DNA of 64,000 nt from Actinomycetes bacterium (lineage in GTDB: Bacteria; Actinomycetota; Actinomycetes; DATJPE01), in assembly GCA_035506535.1 (NCBI GenBank), contig DATJPE010000030.1, positions 84,081 to 148,080 of the forward strand. The letters run 5' to 3'. Every line of letters starts with the position of its first letter. Position 1 is the stretch's first letter. The notes below the pieces were generated by a model that was given only the letters and a program-made list of their open reading frames with translations, was not told the origin of the DNA and did not search any database. Below are positions 16,683-25,025 of the stretch, one piece after another. Both the position numbers and the translations under genes were made by a program.

Positions 16683-17547
16683 GGGCGAGCCCCACCAGCA
16701 GGCCCAGCGCATAGGCCAGCTCGGTCCGCCCGGTCGCCTGGAGCACGGGGATGAGGTCGCGTCCGGCTGCGCCGCGCAGCACGGGTCGTACCGCACCCAC
16801 GGCCAGGGGGAGCGCGCCCAGGGCCAGCAGCGCCCAGGGGGCGCCGGCCAGCGCGAGGACCACGGGGCCCAGGAACGGCAGCCCGACCGCGGCGGCGTAC
16901 ACCACCCGGGTGCGCGGGTCCCCCAGGCGCACGGCGAGCGTGCGCTTGCCCGCCGCCTCGTCGGTCGGGACGTCGCGCAGGTTGTTGGCGAGCAGGATCG
17001 CGCAGGCGAGCAGCCCGACGCCGATGCCACAGAGCACGGAGGCGCCGGTCACCCGCAGGACCTGGACGTAGGTGGTGCCGCAGACCGCGACCAGCCCGAA
17101 GAACACGAAGACGAAGGCCTCGCCGAGCCCGGCGTAGCCGTAGGGGCGGGGCCCGCCCGTGTAACCCCAGGCGGCGAGGATCGCGGCCAGGCCGACGCCG
17201 ACCAGCCACCAGCTGGTCATGGCAGCGAGGACCAGCCCGGCCAGGCCCGCGACCGCGAAGCTGCCCAGCGCGGCCCGGCGCACCGCCCCGGGAGCGGCCG
17301 CGCCGGACCCGACGAGGCGCAGCGGGCCCACCCGGACGTCGTCGGTCCCGCGGACCCCGTCGCTGTAGTCGTTGGCGAAGTTCACGCCGACCTGCAGGGC
17401 GAGGGCCACCACCAGGGCCAGCACGGCCCGTCCGGGGCGGACCGAGTCGAGAAGCGCCGCGGCGCCCGTCCCCGCGAGGACCGGGGACACCGCGGCGGGC
17501 AGCGTGCGCGGGCGGGCGCCCTCGATCCATTGCGCGGCGGTCGCCAT
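16672..17547 (-). CDS. menA: 1,4-dihydroxy-2-naphthoate polyprenyltransferase
   Basis: The 291-residue UbiA-family membrane prenyltransferase attaches the polyprenyl tail to 1,4-dihydroxy-2-naphthoate to give demethylmenaquinone. The first aspartate-rich motif NFANDYSDGVRGTDD and the second (NNLRDVPTDEAAGKRTLAVR) are intact, and about eight hydrophobic segments are visible. It is the distal gene of a leftward unit: its ATG overlaps the stop of the upstream ATPase gene (TGATG), and menE lies beyond that. The C-terminus overlaps the DUF4229 gene on the other strand. MenG at 30779 would methylate its product. Confidence 0.95.
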   Translation of the reverse strand: MATAAQWIEGARPRTLPAAVSPVLAGTGAAALLDSVRPGRAVLALVVALALQVGVNFANDYSDGVRGTDDVRVGPLRLVGSGAAAPGAVRRAALGSFAVAGLAGLVLAAMTSWWLVGVGLAAILAAWGYTGGPRPYGYAGLGEAFVFVFFGLVAVCGTTYVQVLRVTGASVLCGIGVGLLACAILLANNLRDVPTDEAAGKRTLAVRLGDPRTRVVYAAAVGLPFLGPVVLALAGAPWALLALGALPLAVGAVRPVLRGAAGRDLIPVLQATGRTELAYALGLLVGLALSG

Positions 17548-18731
17548 CAGCCGTCCTGCCCCTCGTCACCGGCCGTGATGCGCCGCCGCAGGTAGGAGTC
17601 GAACATGGGCACGGTGAAGGCGGTCAGCCCCCGCGCCGGGCTGTGGACGAGCCCCTTGGCGATGAGCGCCGCGCGGCGCGGAGCCGCGGTCTCCACGGAG
17701 ATCCCGAGCGCCGCTGCGACCTCCCCGGAGCGGTGCGCCCCCGGACCGAGGCCCGCCATGGCGAGCGCGTACGCGCGTTCGCGTTCGGTGAGCCGCTCGT
17801 AGCGCACCCGGAAGAAGCTGCGGTCCAGGTCCGCCACCACCTCCGTCTCGACAGCGGTCACATCCGCGAGCGTGACCGGGGAACGGCGGGCCGCGTTCCA
17901 CAGGTGGTAGCCCCACTCCTGCAGGAAGTACGGGTAGCCGGAGGTCCGCTCCACCACGCGGGCGATCGCGTCGTCGGTGAACGCCAGGCCCTGACGAAGC
18001 GCCGGGACCGCGATGGCCGCGGCCGCGTCGGCGTCCGACAGCCGCCCGATCTCGGTGACGTCGAACGCGCGCTCCGCGTAGGAGCGGCTCGCGGCCAGCA
18101 GCGCGGGGAGCTGGGGAAGCCCCGCCCCCACCAGCACGAGCGGCAGCGAGCGCTGCACGCTCCGGTGCACCGCGCTCACCAGCGCGGCCACCTGCTCCTG
18201 GCTCAGCGCCTGCATCTCGTCGATGACGATCAGCACCGACAGGTCCACCTCGCGCGCGGCGTCTCCGACCGCCTCGAAGAGGTCCACCACGTCGTCGGCC
18301 AGCACTCCCGAGTCAGCGACCCCGCGCAGCGCGTCGACGTCCAGCGAGATCGCCGAGCCATCCGGCAGGTGCACGGAGAACCCCTTGAGCGCGCGAAGCC
18401 CGCGCAGCACGGCGGCGCTCGGCTTGTGCCGGTCGAAGCGCAGCAGGATGCGGCGCAGCCGCTGGGCCAGCTGGGCGGAGAAGTCGGCGGAGTCGCCGGC
18501 CTCGATGTGGCCGACCGAGGCGCCCTCGTCCTCGGCGATCTCCGCGAACCGGTTGAGCAGGACCGTCTTGCCGACGCCGCGAAGACCGACCAGCAGCAGG
18601 CTCTTCCCGGGCCGCCCGGCCATCGCCCGGCGCAGCGTCACGCCGAAGGCGTCGATGAGCCGGTCCCGTCCGACCAGCTCGGGCGGGGGGGCGCCGGCCC
18701 CGGGCCGGAACGGGTTGAGCAGCTCATCCAT
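17547..18731 (-). CDS. AAA-type ATP-binding protein with C-terminal winged helix
   Basis: The 394-residue protein has a Walker A motif GLRGVGKT (residues 49-56), a Walker B VLIVIDEMQ (Asp171, Glu172), a sensor-like LVLVGAGLPQLP, and a C-terminal region with helix-turn-helix character (HRSGEVAAALGISVETAAPR). The GYPYFLQEWGYHLW segment is typical of Orc1/Cdc6- or STAND-like actinobacterial ATPases annotated only as ATP-binding proteins. Start: ATG at 18731 with GAGG 6 nt upstream. It lies between menE and menA in the same direction and overlaps menA by one base, yet nothing in the sequence points to quinone chemistry. Function unknown; DNA-linked or regulatory activity is a guess from the winged helix. 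Confidence 0.86.
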   Translation of the reverse strand: MDELLNPFRPGAGAPPPELVGRDRLIDAFGVTLRRAMAGRPGKSLLLVGLRGVGKTVLLNRFAEIAEDEGASVGHIEAGDSADFSAQLAQRLRRILLRFDRHKPSAAVLRGLRALKGFSVHLPDGSAISLDVDALRGVADSGVLADDVVDLFEAVGDAAREVDLSVLIVIDEMQALSQEQVAALVSAVHRSVQRSLPLVLVGAGLPQLPALLAASRSYAERAFDVTEIGRLSDADAAAAIAVPALRQGLAFTDDAIARVVERTSGYPYFLQEWGYHLWNAARRSPVTLADVTAVETEVVADLDRSFFRVRYERLTERERAYALAMAGLGPGAHRSGEVAAALGISVETAAPRRAALIAKGLVHSPARGLTAFTVPMFDSYLRRRITAGDEGQDG

Positions 18732-18751
18732 GACGGACCTCGACGCTAGTG

Positions 18752-18780
18752 GCGTCTTAGACAGGTCCGGGGTAAGACGC
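18752..18780. terminator. Palindrome spanning the menE stop codon
   Basis: GCGTCTTA at 18752-18759 and TAAGACGC at 18773-18780 are perfect inverted arms around a 13-nt loop. The menE TAA stop lies inside one arm. This could be a weak attenuator or terminator between menE and the ATPase gene. There is no T-run. Confidence 0.4.
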
Positions 18781-19941
18781 GTCGAGGGCGGCCAGCCCGG
18801 CGCGGTCGAGCTTCCCGGACGCCAGCACCGGGAGCTCGGCGACCGGGTGCACCCGCCGCGGCGTGGCGACCGGGCCGAGCCGGTCGCGGACGAACCCCCG
18901 CAGGTCCTCCACCGCGGGCGGCGCATCAGGGTCGGCCGGGACGACGAAGGCCACGACCGACTCCCCCCACTCACGGTCGGGCACGCCGACGACGGCAGCC
19001 GCGGTGACCCCCGGTGCGTCGAGCAAGGTCGCGGCCACGAGCGGCGCGGCCACCTTCTCCCCGCCAGTGAGGATGACGTCGTCCGCGCGTCCCAGCAGCC
19101 GGAGCCGCCCGTCCTCCCATCGCCCCAGGTCCGGGGTGAGCAGCCGGCCCCCGACGAGCACCTGCTCGGTGAGGTCGGGTCGGAGCCGGTACCCGCTGAA
19201 CAGGGTCGGGCCGGCGATGGACACCCGCCCGCCGGCCAGCGTGACGTCGACGTCGCGGATGGGGACGCCGTCGTAGGCGTACCCGCCGCACGTCTCCGAC
19301 ATGCCGTAGGACTCGAGGACCTGCACCCCGCTCGAGCGCAGCCCGTCCAGGAGTCCCGCCGGCGCGGCCGCCGCGCCGACGAGCACCCCGTCGTAGGCCG
19401 CCAGGACCTCGCCGCGGCCGGCATCGACGAGGCGGGTGACCTGGGTGGGGACGAGGGACACCAGGAGCGGCAGCCCAAGGGCGTCCGCGCGTCGGCGGGC
19501 GAGAGTCGTCGTCTCGGTGAAGTCCTGGGCGCCGAAGGGTCTCGTGAGGTCCATCGGGTGGACGGGTACGCCCCCCCGGAGCGCACGTACCACGACCTGC
19601 AGGCCTCCCGCGTGCCAGGCCGGCAGTGCCAGCACCCAGAGCCCCGGACCGCCGATGCGCTCGTCCTGGCGAAGCGCGGCGGCCCCCATCGCGACGGCGC
19701 TGAGCAGCACGCCCTTCGGCGGGCCCGTCGAGCCGCCGGTCGCCAGCACGACCGCCACCCCGTCCACCTCGACGGGCCGGTCGGGGCGCAGCGCCTCGAG
19801 CACCTGATCGCGTCTCGGGTCGGGCGGGGGCGGCACCGGAAGGACCGGGGGTGCGCTCGCGTCGAGCGCGGCGCGCAGGGCCGGGGCGAGGGCATCGAGC
19901 ACCTCAGGTCCGGCCGGGACGTCGACGACCAGCGGGTGCAC
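18757..19941 (-). CDS. menE: o-Succinylbenzoate-CoA ligase
   Basis: The 394-residue acyl-adenylate-forming enzyme has the phosphate loop ATGGSTGPPKGV, the A5 motif ESYGMSETCGG and the hinge region LLGRADDVILTGGEKVAA, followed by a C-terminal lysine motif ASGKLDRAGL. It activates o-succinylbenzoate with CoA in menaquinone synthesis. Its length is short, like other actinobacterial MenE proteins that lack part of the N-terminal domain. The start is a GTG at 19941 with GAGGGGGGAG just upstream. It is transcribed leftward with the ATPase and menA, and it is separated from menB by the sugar-transport cassette. Confidence 0.92.
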   Translation of the reverse strand: MHPLVVDVPAGPEVLDALAPALRAALDASAPPVLPVPPPPDPRRDQVLEALRPDRPVEVDGVAVVLATGGSTGPPKGVLLSAVAMGAAALRQDERIGGPGLWVLALPAWHAGGLQVVVRALRGGVPVHPMDLTRPFGAQDFTETTTLARRRADALGLPLLVSLVPTQVTRLVDAGRGEVLAAYDGVLVGAAAAPAGLLDGLRSSGVQVLESYGMSETCGGYAYDGVPIRDVDVTLAGGRVSIAGPTLFSGYRLRPDLTEQVLVGGRLLTPDLGRWEDGRLRLLGRADDVILTGGEKVAAPLVAATLLDAPGVTAAAVVGVPDREWGESVVAFVVPADPDAPPAVEDLRGFVRDRLGPVATPRRVHPVAELPVLASGKLDRAGLAALDASYPGPV

Positions 19942-20042
19942 GCTCCCCCCTCACCCACCCGAGCCGAGTGCCGCCCGGGAATCTCGCGCCCAAGGCCCGG
20001 ATTCGTGCATCGCCGGGCCGCCACCCCATGGTGTGGGCGGGC

Positions 20043-20048
20043 TAATCT
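20043..20048 (+). promoter_or_regulatory. -10 element of a leaderless lacI-family promoter
   Basis: TAATCT ends 6 nt before the ATG at 20055. It is a near-ideal -10 with leaderless spacing. The inverted pair GGCCCGG / CCGGGCC lies about 25-50 nt upstream and could hold an operator. Confidence 0.55.
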
Positions 20049-20054
20049 TCGTGC

Positions 20055-21110
20055 ATGCCCAGGGCCCAACGGCGGGCGGGCGCACGGCGTGCGACCCAGG
20101 CAGACGTCGCACGCCTCGCTGGAGTCTCGTCCGCGACGGTGTCCTTCGTGCTGAACGAGACGAGCGGCCAGTCGATCAGCGCGGAGACTCGCCAGCGCGT
20201 CCTCAACGCCGTTGCCCAGCTCGACTACCGCCCGAACCGGACGGCGCAAGGCCTGCGCACAGGGCGGACCGCCACCATCGGGTTCATCACCCAGGACGTC
20301 GACTTCGGCGCCTTCGCCGGCTCGACGATCGTCGGGGCGCACGAGGCGGCGATCCGCCACGGCAGCCTGCTGCTCATCATGAACACCTCACGTGACGCGA
20401 GGTTCGTCTGGGCGTCCATCAACGACCTGCTCGACAGACAGGTCGATGCGCTCATCCTCGCCGTCGCGGGGACCAAGCGGGTCGAGCTGCCTGACAGCGT
20501 GCGCTCTGTGCCTACGGTCCTCGTCAACTGCTTCGCGAGCCGCTCGTCGAAGCCCGCCGTCCTGCCCGACGAGGTGCGCGGCGGGCGTGACGTGACCCAG
20601 GTCCTGCTCGACCACGGCCACCGTGACATCGCCTACCTGACCGGCGTGAACGCCGCGTGGGCCACGAGGGCGAGGCTGCGCGGCTTCCGCCAGGCAATCG
20701 TGGCGGCGGGACTCGACCCGGCGCGCCAGACGACCCTCGCTGGCAACTACAAGGTCGACTCCGGCTACGAGCTCACCCGCCAGCTCCTGGCGAGGAAACC
20801 CCGGCCGACGGCGGTGATGTGCGGCAACGACCGGATGGCCGTCGGTGCGCTCGTCGCGATCCTCGAAGCCGGTCTGCGGGTGCCCGAGGACATCTCCCTC
20901 ATGGGCTACGACGACCAGCACGGCCTGTCGTCGGACATCCACCCGGGTCTGTCGACGGTGCGCCTGCCCTATCACGCCATGGGCCGATGGGCCGCCGAGC
21001 AGATCTTCGCGGGCGCCCTGGAGGAGCTGCCCGCGAGGACGTACGTGCCTTGTCCCCTGGTCCTGAGAGAGTCCGTCGCCGCCCCCTCGTCGCGGCTGCG
21101 CTCCGCCTGA
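20055..21110 (+). CDS. LacI-family transcriptional regulator
   Basis: The 351-residue protein has an N-terminal LacI helix-turn-helix (QADVARLAGVSSATVSFVLN) with the hinge helix ending YRPNRTAQGLRTGRT, then a periplasmic-binding-protein-like effector domain (TIGFITQDVDFGAFAGSTIV; VMCGNDRMAVGAL; ISLMGYDDQ). It sits directly upstream of a carbohydrate ABC transporter in the same direction, so it most likely senses the transported sugar and represses that operon. The first 14 residues are arginine-rich. The ATG at 20055 is supported by TAATCT six nt upstream. Candidate operators are the repeats in 21111-21349. Confidence 0.93.
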   Translation: MPRAQRRAGARRATQADVARLAGVSSATVSFVLNETSGQSISAETRQRVLNAVAQLDYRPNRTAQGLRTGRTATIGFITQDVDFGAFAGSTIVGAHEAAIRHGSLLLIMNTSRDARFVWASINDLLDRQVDALILAVAGTKRVELPDSVRSVPTVLVNCFASRSSKPAVLPDEVRGGRDVTQVLLDHGHRDIAYLTGVNAAWATRARLRGFRQAIVAAGLDPARQTTLAGNYKVDSGYELTRQLLARKPRPTAVMCGNDRMAVGALVAILEAGLRVPEDISLMGYDDQHGLSSDIHPGLSTVRLPYHAMGRWAAEQIFAGALEELPARTYVPCPLVLRESVAAPSSRLRSA

Positions 21111-21349
21111 TCGGTGCAACTTCTCGAAACGGATGCGAGTCGGCCCGGGAGGACTTAGGTTGCACGTTGGTAACCGAGGGATCCCCGACGGACAGAGGGG
21201 GTAACAGGCTGGTAACAGGTCCTTGACACCGGTCCGCCCAGGGACGACGGTCAACTTATTCGTGTTAGTACCGTGACCCCCCGGGCGCCCGTCAGGGCAG
21301 GTACGACCCCAAGGCTCGGGCCACGGACACAGTGGAACAGGAGTCGCAC
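21111..21349 (+). promoter_or_regulatory. Control region of the sugar transporter operon
   Basis: GTGCAAC at 21114-21120 and GTTGCAC at 21159-21165 are inverted copies 38 nt apart. GGTAAC occurs at 21169, 21200 and 21211, the last two as GGTAACAGG eleven bp apart, one helical turn. TTGACA at 21223-21228 is a good -35, but no clear -10 is found at 17 nt. These are candidate binding sites for the adjacent LacI-type regulator. Confidence 0.45.
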
Positions 21350-22717
21350 ATGCGAGGTCCCACCCTCTACAAGGCGGTCGTAGCCGCAGGCGCCGTGGCG
21401 CTGCTGGCAGCCGCCTGCTCCAGCTCAAGCTCGGGAGGTGGCGGCAGCAGCGCTGCCGCGAGTACCGGCGGTGGCAGCACCCCGGCGAGCTCCACGGGCT
21501 CCTCGACGCAGAACTTCGGTGGCAAGACCATCAACATCTGGACCTCGATGGACAAGCCGGTCTACGAGGGTCTTGCTGCCGAGCTCGCCCCGAAGGCCAA
21601 GGCGCTCGGGATCAACGTCAAGTGGACGCAGGTCAGCAACATCAACCAGATCCTGCCGACGAAGGCGGCCGCCGGCGCCCTGCCCGACATCGCCACCGTC
21701 CCACAGCCGGGTGTCCTGGAGTCGCTGCTCAAGTACGCGACGCCGCTGAACAACATCGTCGACGTCAACGCCCTCCAGCAGAGCATGATCCCCGGAGTGC
21801 TCGACACCGCCACGTTCAACGGCAAGCTCTACGGCGTCCTCATCAGCGCCAACGTCAAGGGCCTGGTCTTCTATCCGAAGGCGGCGTTCACCGCCAAGGG
21901 CTACACGGTCCCGACGACGCTCGCCGAACTCGAGACCCTGACTAACAAGATCAAGTCCGATGGACACACCCCCTGGTGCGCCGGTATCGGGTCCGGGGCG
22001 GCCACTGGCTGGCCGATGACGGACTGGATCGAGGAGCTCGTCCTCAAGCAGGACGGCATCCAGACCTACAACGACTGGATCACGCACAAGGTCAAGTTCA
22101 ACTCGCCGCAGATCACCAATGCTGCCAACGAGGTGTCGAAGCTCCTGTTCACCCAGGGCAACGTCAACGGCGGCCAGAAGGCCATCGCGAGCACCAACTT
22201 CCAGACCGCCGACAACCCGATGTTCAACCAGAGCCCTGGCTGCTACCTGTTCATGCAGGGGAGCTTCATCACGGCCTTCTTCCCGACCAAGGACCAGCAG
22301 AACAACCCGCTGAAGTACGTGGGCGTGTTCGGCTTCCCGCCCGTCACGGCCGGTGGCAACAACCCGATCGAGGGTGGCGGCGACACCGCCTCCATCTACA
22401 AGGACAGCCCTGCCGCTGAGGCAGTCATGAAGCTCCTTGCGGAGACCGACCTCGGCACCGTCGCCGCCGGCAACGGGTCGAGCTTCCTCTCCCCGCACAA
22501 GGACTTCCCGCTGTCCGCCTACAAGTCCGCGTTCACGCAGGTCGTGGCCAAGATCGCCTACGCCGCCAACGGCTTCGGCTTCGACGCCTCCGACTCGATG
22601 CCAGGTGCCGTCGGCGCCGGGACGTTCTGGAAGCAGATGACGTCCTGGACGGCCGGGCAGACCAGCCTGACGAGCGCTCTGAAAGCCATCGACGCCAGCT
22701 GGCCGGCATCCAGCTGA
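21350..22717 (+). CDS. Sugar ABC transporter substrate-binding lipoprotein (alpha-glucoside type)
   Basis: The 455-residue protein has a lipoprotein signal (VALLAAACS, lipid-attached Cys23), then a serine-, glycine- and threonine-rich linker, then an extracellular solute-binding protein family 1 domain (TINIWTSMDKPVYEGLAAEL; ADNPMFNQSPGCYLFMQGSF; GGGDTASIYKDSP). The domain resembles binding proteins of alpha-glucoside importers. It captures sugar outside the membrane for the two permeases that follow. The ATG at 21350 has GGAG about 7 nt upstream, and a GTG 18 nt earlier would lengthen the signal needlessly. The gene looks less GC-rich, with more AAG and AAC codons, than flanking men genes, in keeping with high expression or transfer. 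Confidence 0.93.
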   Translation: MRGPTLYKAVVAAGAVALLAAACSSSSSGGGGSSAAASTGGGSTPASSTGSSTQNFGGKTINIWTSMDKPVYEGLAAELAPKAKALGINVKWTQVSNINQILPTKAAAGALPDIATVPQPGVLESLLKYATPLNNIVDVNALQQSMIPGVLDTATFNGKLYGVLISANVKGLVFYPKAAFTAKGYTVPTTLAELETLTNKIKSDGHTPWCAGIGSGAATGWPMTDWIEELVLKQDGIQTYNDWITHKVKFNSPQITNAANEVSKLLFTQGNVNGGQKAIASTNFQTADNPMFNQSPGCYLFMQGSFITAFFPTKDQQNNPLKYVGVFGFPPVTAGGNNPIEGGGDTASIYKDSPAAEAVMKLLAETDLGTVAAGNGSSFLSPHKDFPLSAYKSAFTQVVAKIAYAANGFGFDASDSMPGAVGAGTFWKQMTSWTAGQTSLTSALKAIDASWPASS

Positions 22718-22729
22718 CGTGAGCACAAC

Positions 22730-22764
22730 GGGTGCGTGGCCCGCGACCTGCGGGCCACGCACCC
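22730..22764. terminator. Strong hairpin between binding protein and permease genes
   Basis: GGGTGCGTGGCCCGC, loop GACCT and GCGGGCCACGCACCC form a perfect 15-bp stem. It sits 12 nt after the binding-protein stop and has no T-run. It probably stabilises or partly terminates the transcript so that the binding protein outnumbers the permeases. Confidence 0.75.
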
Positions 22765-22818
22765 GGCCCACACATCGTTGCCGTCAGTACCCGAACCCAT
22801 GAAGGAAGGCCGAGGCCA

Positions 22819-23829
22819 GTGCTCTTCACGCTCCTCGCAGCCGGCACGGGTGCCAAGGCCGGGCAGGCGGTCGTCACCGTCATGCTCGGCCTCGCGGCCG
22901 CGCTGGCCCTCTACTGGGTGCTCAACAAGGTCGTCGAGCTGCTACCGGGCGTGTGGGAGGACCGGACCAAGCCGTACGCCTACATCCTCCCGGCGTTCCT
23001 GGCGATCACCGTCTACCTCATCTACCCCGCGATCCGCACCATCTTCCTGAGCTTCAAGAACGCCGACAGCACGAAGTTCATCGGGTTCAAGAACTACTCG
23101 CAGCTGCTCACGTCCCACGACTTCCAGCAGGCGCTGCTCAACACGCTGCTGTGGATCATCATCGTCCCGGCGATGAGCATCATCCTCGGGCTGATCGTGG
23201 CGGTCCTCGCTGACCGGCTGAGCCCCAACTCGGAGAAGCTCTCCAAGACCATCATCTTCCTGCCCATGGCGATCAGTGCCGTGGGTGCCTCGACCGTCTG
23301 GGCCTTCGTCTACGCCTACGAAGCTCCGGGGCAGGTGCAGATCGGCATCCAGAACGCGCTCTGGACCGCGCTCGGCAACAAGCCTGTCGCCTGGCTGTCA
23401 GTGCAGACGCTGCACTTCAACAGCCTGCTGCTCATGGTCATGATGCTGTGGCTGCAGGTCGGCTTCTCGATGGTCCTGCTCTCGGCGGCGATCAAGGCGG
23501 TCCCGGTCGACACGCTCGAGGCCGCCCGCATCGACGGGGCCAACGAGCGCCAGATCTTCGGGCGGGTCGTGATCCCGCAGATCATGCCGACGATCATCAC
23601 GGTGCTGGTGACCGTGGTCATCACGGTCATGAAGGTCTTCGACGTCGTCTACGTCATGACCAACGGCAACTACAACACCAACGTGATCGGGCTCGAATTC
23701 TTCAACGAGCTGTTCACCGATCTGAACAACGGCTACGCGGCAGCGATCGTCGTCATGCTGATGGTCGCCGTCATCCCGCTCATGATCTACCAGGTGCGTC
23801 AGTTCAGGGCTCAGGAGGCTGCACGATGA
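22819..23829 (+). CDS. Sugar ABC transporter permease, MalF/AglF type
   Basis: The 336-residue protein is the first inner-membrane permease. It has an extra N-terminal hydrophobic segment (VTVMLGLAAALALYWVLNKV) before the usual six-helix core, as seen in alpha-glucoside-type permeases. The cytoplasmic EAA loop that docks the ATPase is EAARIDGANERQIFGRVVIPQ. The GTG at 22819 follows an AAGGAAGG purine stretch. It is separated from the binding-protein gene by a strong hairpin and overlaps the second permease by 4 bp (ATGA). No ATPase gene is present in the cassette, so a shared MsiK-like ATPase encoded elsewhere is likely. Confidence 0.92.
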   Translation: MLFTLLAAGTGAKAGQAVVTVMLGLAAALALYWVLNKVVELLPGVWEDRTKPYAYILPAFLAITVYLIYPAIRTIFLSFKNADSTKFIGFKNYSQLLTSHDFQQALLNTLLWIIIVPAMSIILGLIVAVLADRLSPNSEKLSKTIIFLPMAISAVGASTVWAFVYAYEAPGQVQIGIQNALWTALGNKPVAWLSVQTLHFNSLLLMVMMLWLQVGFSMVLLSAAIKAVPVDTLEAARIDGANERQIFGRVVIPQIMPTIITVLVTVVITVMKVFDVVYVMTNGNYNTNVIGLEFFNELFTDLNNGYAAAIVVMLMVAVIPLMIYQVRQFRAQEAAR

Positions 23830-24746
23830 CCGCGACGGTCGCCCCGCCGGTAGAGGCCGCACCCAAGGTCAGGCGCAAGAAGTCCGGCGCCGCCGAGGGC
23901 GGCGCCGGGAGGGCCGGGTGGTTCGTCAAGGGCTCGATCATCCTCATCTGCTTCCTGTGGATCGTGCCCGCCATCGGCATCATCGTCACCTCCTTCCGGC
24001 CGACCGAGGACATCAACGACTCCGGCTGGTGGCAGGTGTTCATCCACCCGGCCAAGTACCTCACCGACCTGACGACGCAGAACTACTCCGACGCGATCCA
24101 CCAGGCCAACATCGGCCAGGGTCTGTTGAACAGCGCGGCCATCGCGCTGCCGGCGACGTTCATCCCGATCCTCATCGCGGCGTTCGCGGCCTACGCGTTC
24201 ACCTTCATGAGGTTCCCGGGCCGCGACGTGCTCTTCATCATCATCGTCAGCATGCTCGTGGTCCCGAACTACGTGGCGTTCGTCCCGATCCTGAAGCTCT
24301 ACAGCACGCTGCACCTCGCCGGGCACTTCCCGGCCGCGTGGCTGGCCCACATCGGGTTCGGCATGTCCCTGGCCATCTTCATCCTGCGCAACTACATGGC
24401 CACGCTGCCCAAGGAGGTCATCGAGTCGGCCAAGGTCGACGGTGCCTCGCACTTCACGACGTTCTGGCGGCTCATCCTCCCGATGTCGGTCCCCGCGCTG
24501 GCGGCCTTCGCCATCTTCCAGTTCCTCTGGACGTGGAACGACCTGCTGGTCGCGCTGGTCTTCATCGGCCCCGGCGACAACCAGCCGGTGACCATCGCCG
24601 TGGCCAACCTGCTGGGACAGCAGGGAGCAGGCTGGCAGCTCGTGACGGCCGGCGGCATGCTCTCGATGATCATCCCGATCATCGTGTTCATGTCGATGCA
24701 GCGCTTCTTCATCCGCGGCCTGACCGCGGGCTCGGTGAAGGGATGA
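23826..24746 (+). CDS. Sugar ABC transporter permease, MalG/AglG type
   Basis: The 306-residue protein is the second permease. The short basic N-terminus (APKVRRKKSGAA) is followed by about six membrane helices (SIILICFLWIVPAIGIIVTSF first) and the EAA loop ESAKVDGASHFTTFWRLILPM. It ends RFFIRGLTAGSVKG, the standard C-terminus of MalG-type permeases. Its ATG overlaps the first permease stop by 4 bp. With the preceding permease it forms the transmembrane channel of the carbohydrate importer. Two small membrane-protein genes follow immediately. Confidence 0.93.
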   Translation: MTATVAPPVEAAPKVRRKKSGAAEGGAGRAGWFVKGSIILICFLWIVPAIGIIVTSFRPTEDINDSGWWQVFIHPAKYLTDLTTQNYSDAIHQANIGQGLLNSAAIALPATFIPILIAAFAAYAFTFMRFPGRDVLFIIIVSMLVVPNYVAFVPILKLYSTLHLAGHFPAAWLAHIGFGMSLAIFILRNYMATLPKEVIESAKVDGASHFTTFWRLILPMSVPALAAFAIFQFLWTWNDLLVALVFIGPGDNQPVTIAVANLLGQQGAGWQLVTAGGMLSMIIPIIVFMSMQRFFIRGLTAGSVKG

Positions 24747-24747
24747 G

Positions 24748-25011
24748 GTGCCGGACAGACCCGATGTGACGGGGCGGCCCAGGGCCACCCCCAAGCAGGT
24801 GCGGCGGTGGGGCATCAGGCTCGTCGCGTTCCTGGTCCTGGGCCTTCTCGCGCTGCTCATCTCCGCCGTGCAGGGCTTCTACACGGTGCTGTCGTTCACG
24901 ATGCTGGTCGTCGGCCTGGGCGGCGCCGCCGTGTGCACCGCACTAGGTCTCAAGACGCTCTACGACATCCCCCCGGACCAGCGCGCCCGGGGACGTCCGC
25001 GAGACCTGTGA
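24748..25011 (+). CDS. Small two-helix membrane protein
   Basis: The 87-residue protein has two hydrophobic segments (LVAFLVLGLLALLISAVQGF and LSFTMLVVGLGGAAVCTALGL) between polar ends. I do not recognise a family. It starts with a GTG one base after the second permease stop, so it is likely co-transcribed with the sugar transporter. Its stop overlaps a possible GTG start of the next gene. A transporter-associated role is only inferred from this spacing. Confidence 0.7.
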   Translation: MPDRPDVTGRPRATPKQVRRWGIRLVAFLVLGLLALLISAVQGFYTVLSFTMLVVGLGGAAVCTALGLKTLYDIPPDQRARGRPRDL

Positions 25012-25025
25012 GCGGTGGCAGGGAG

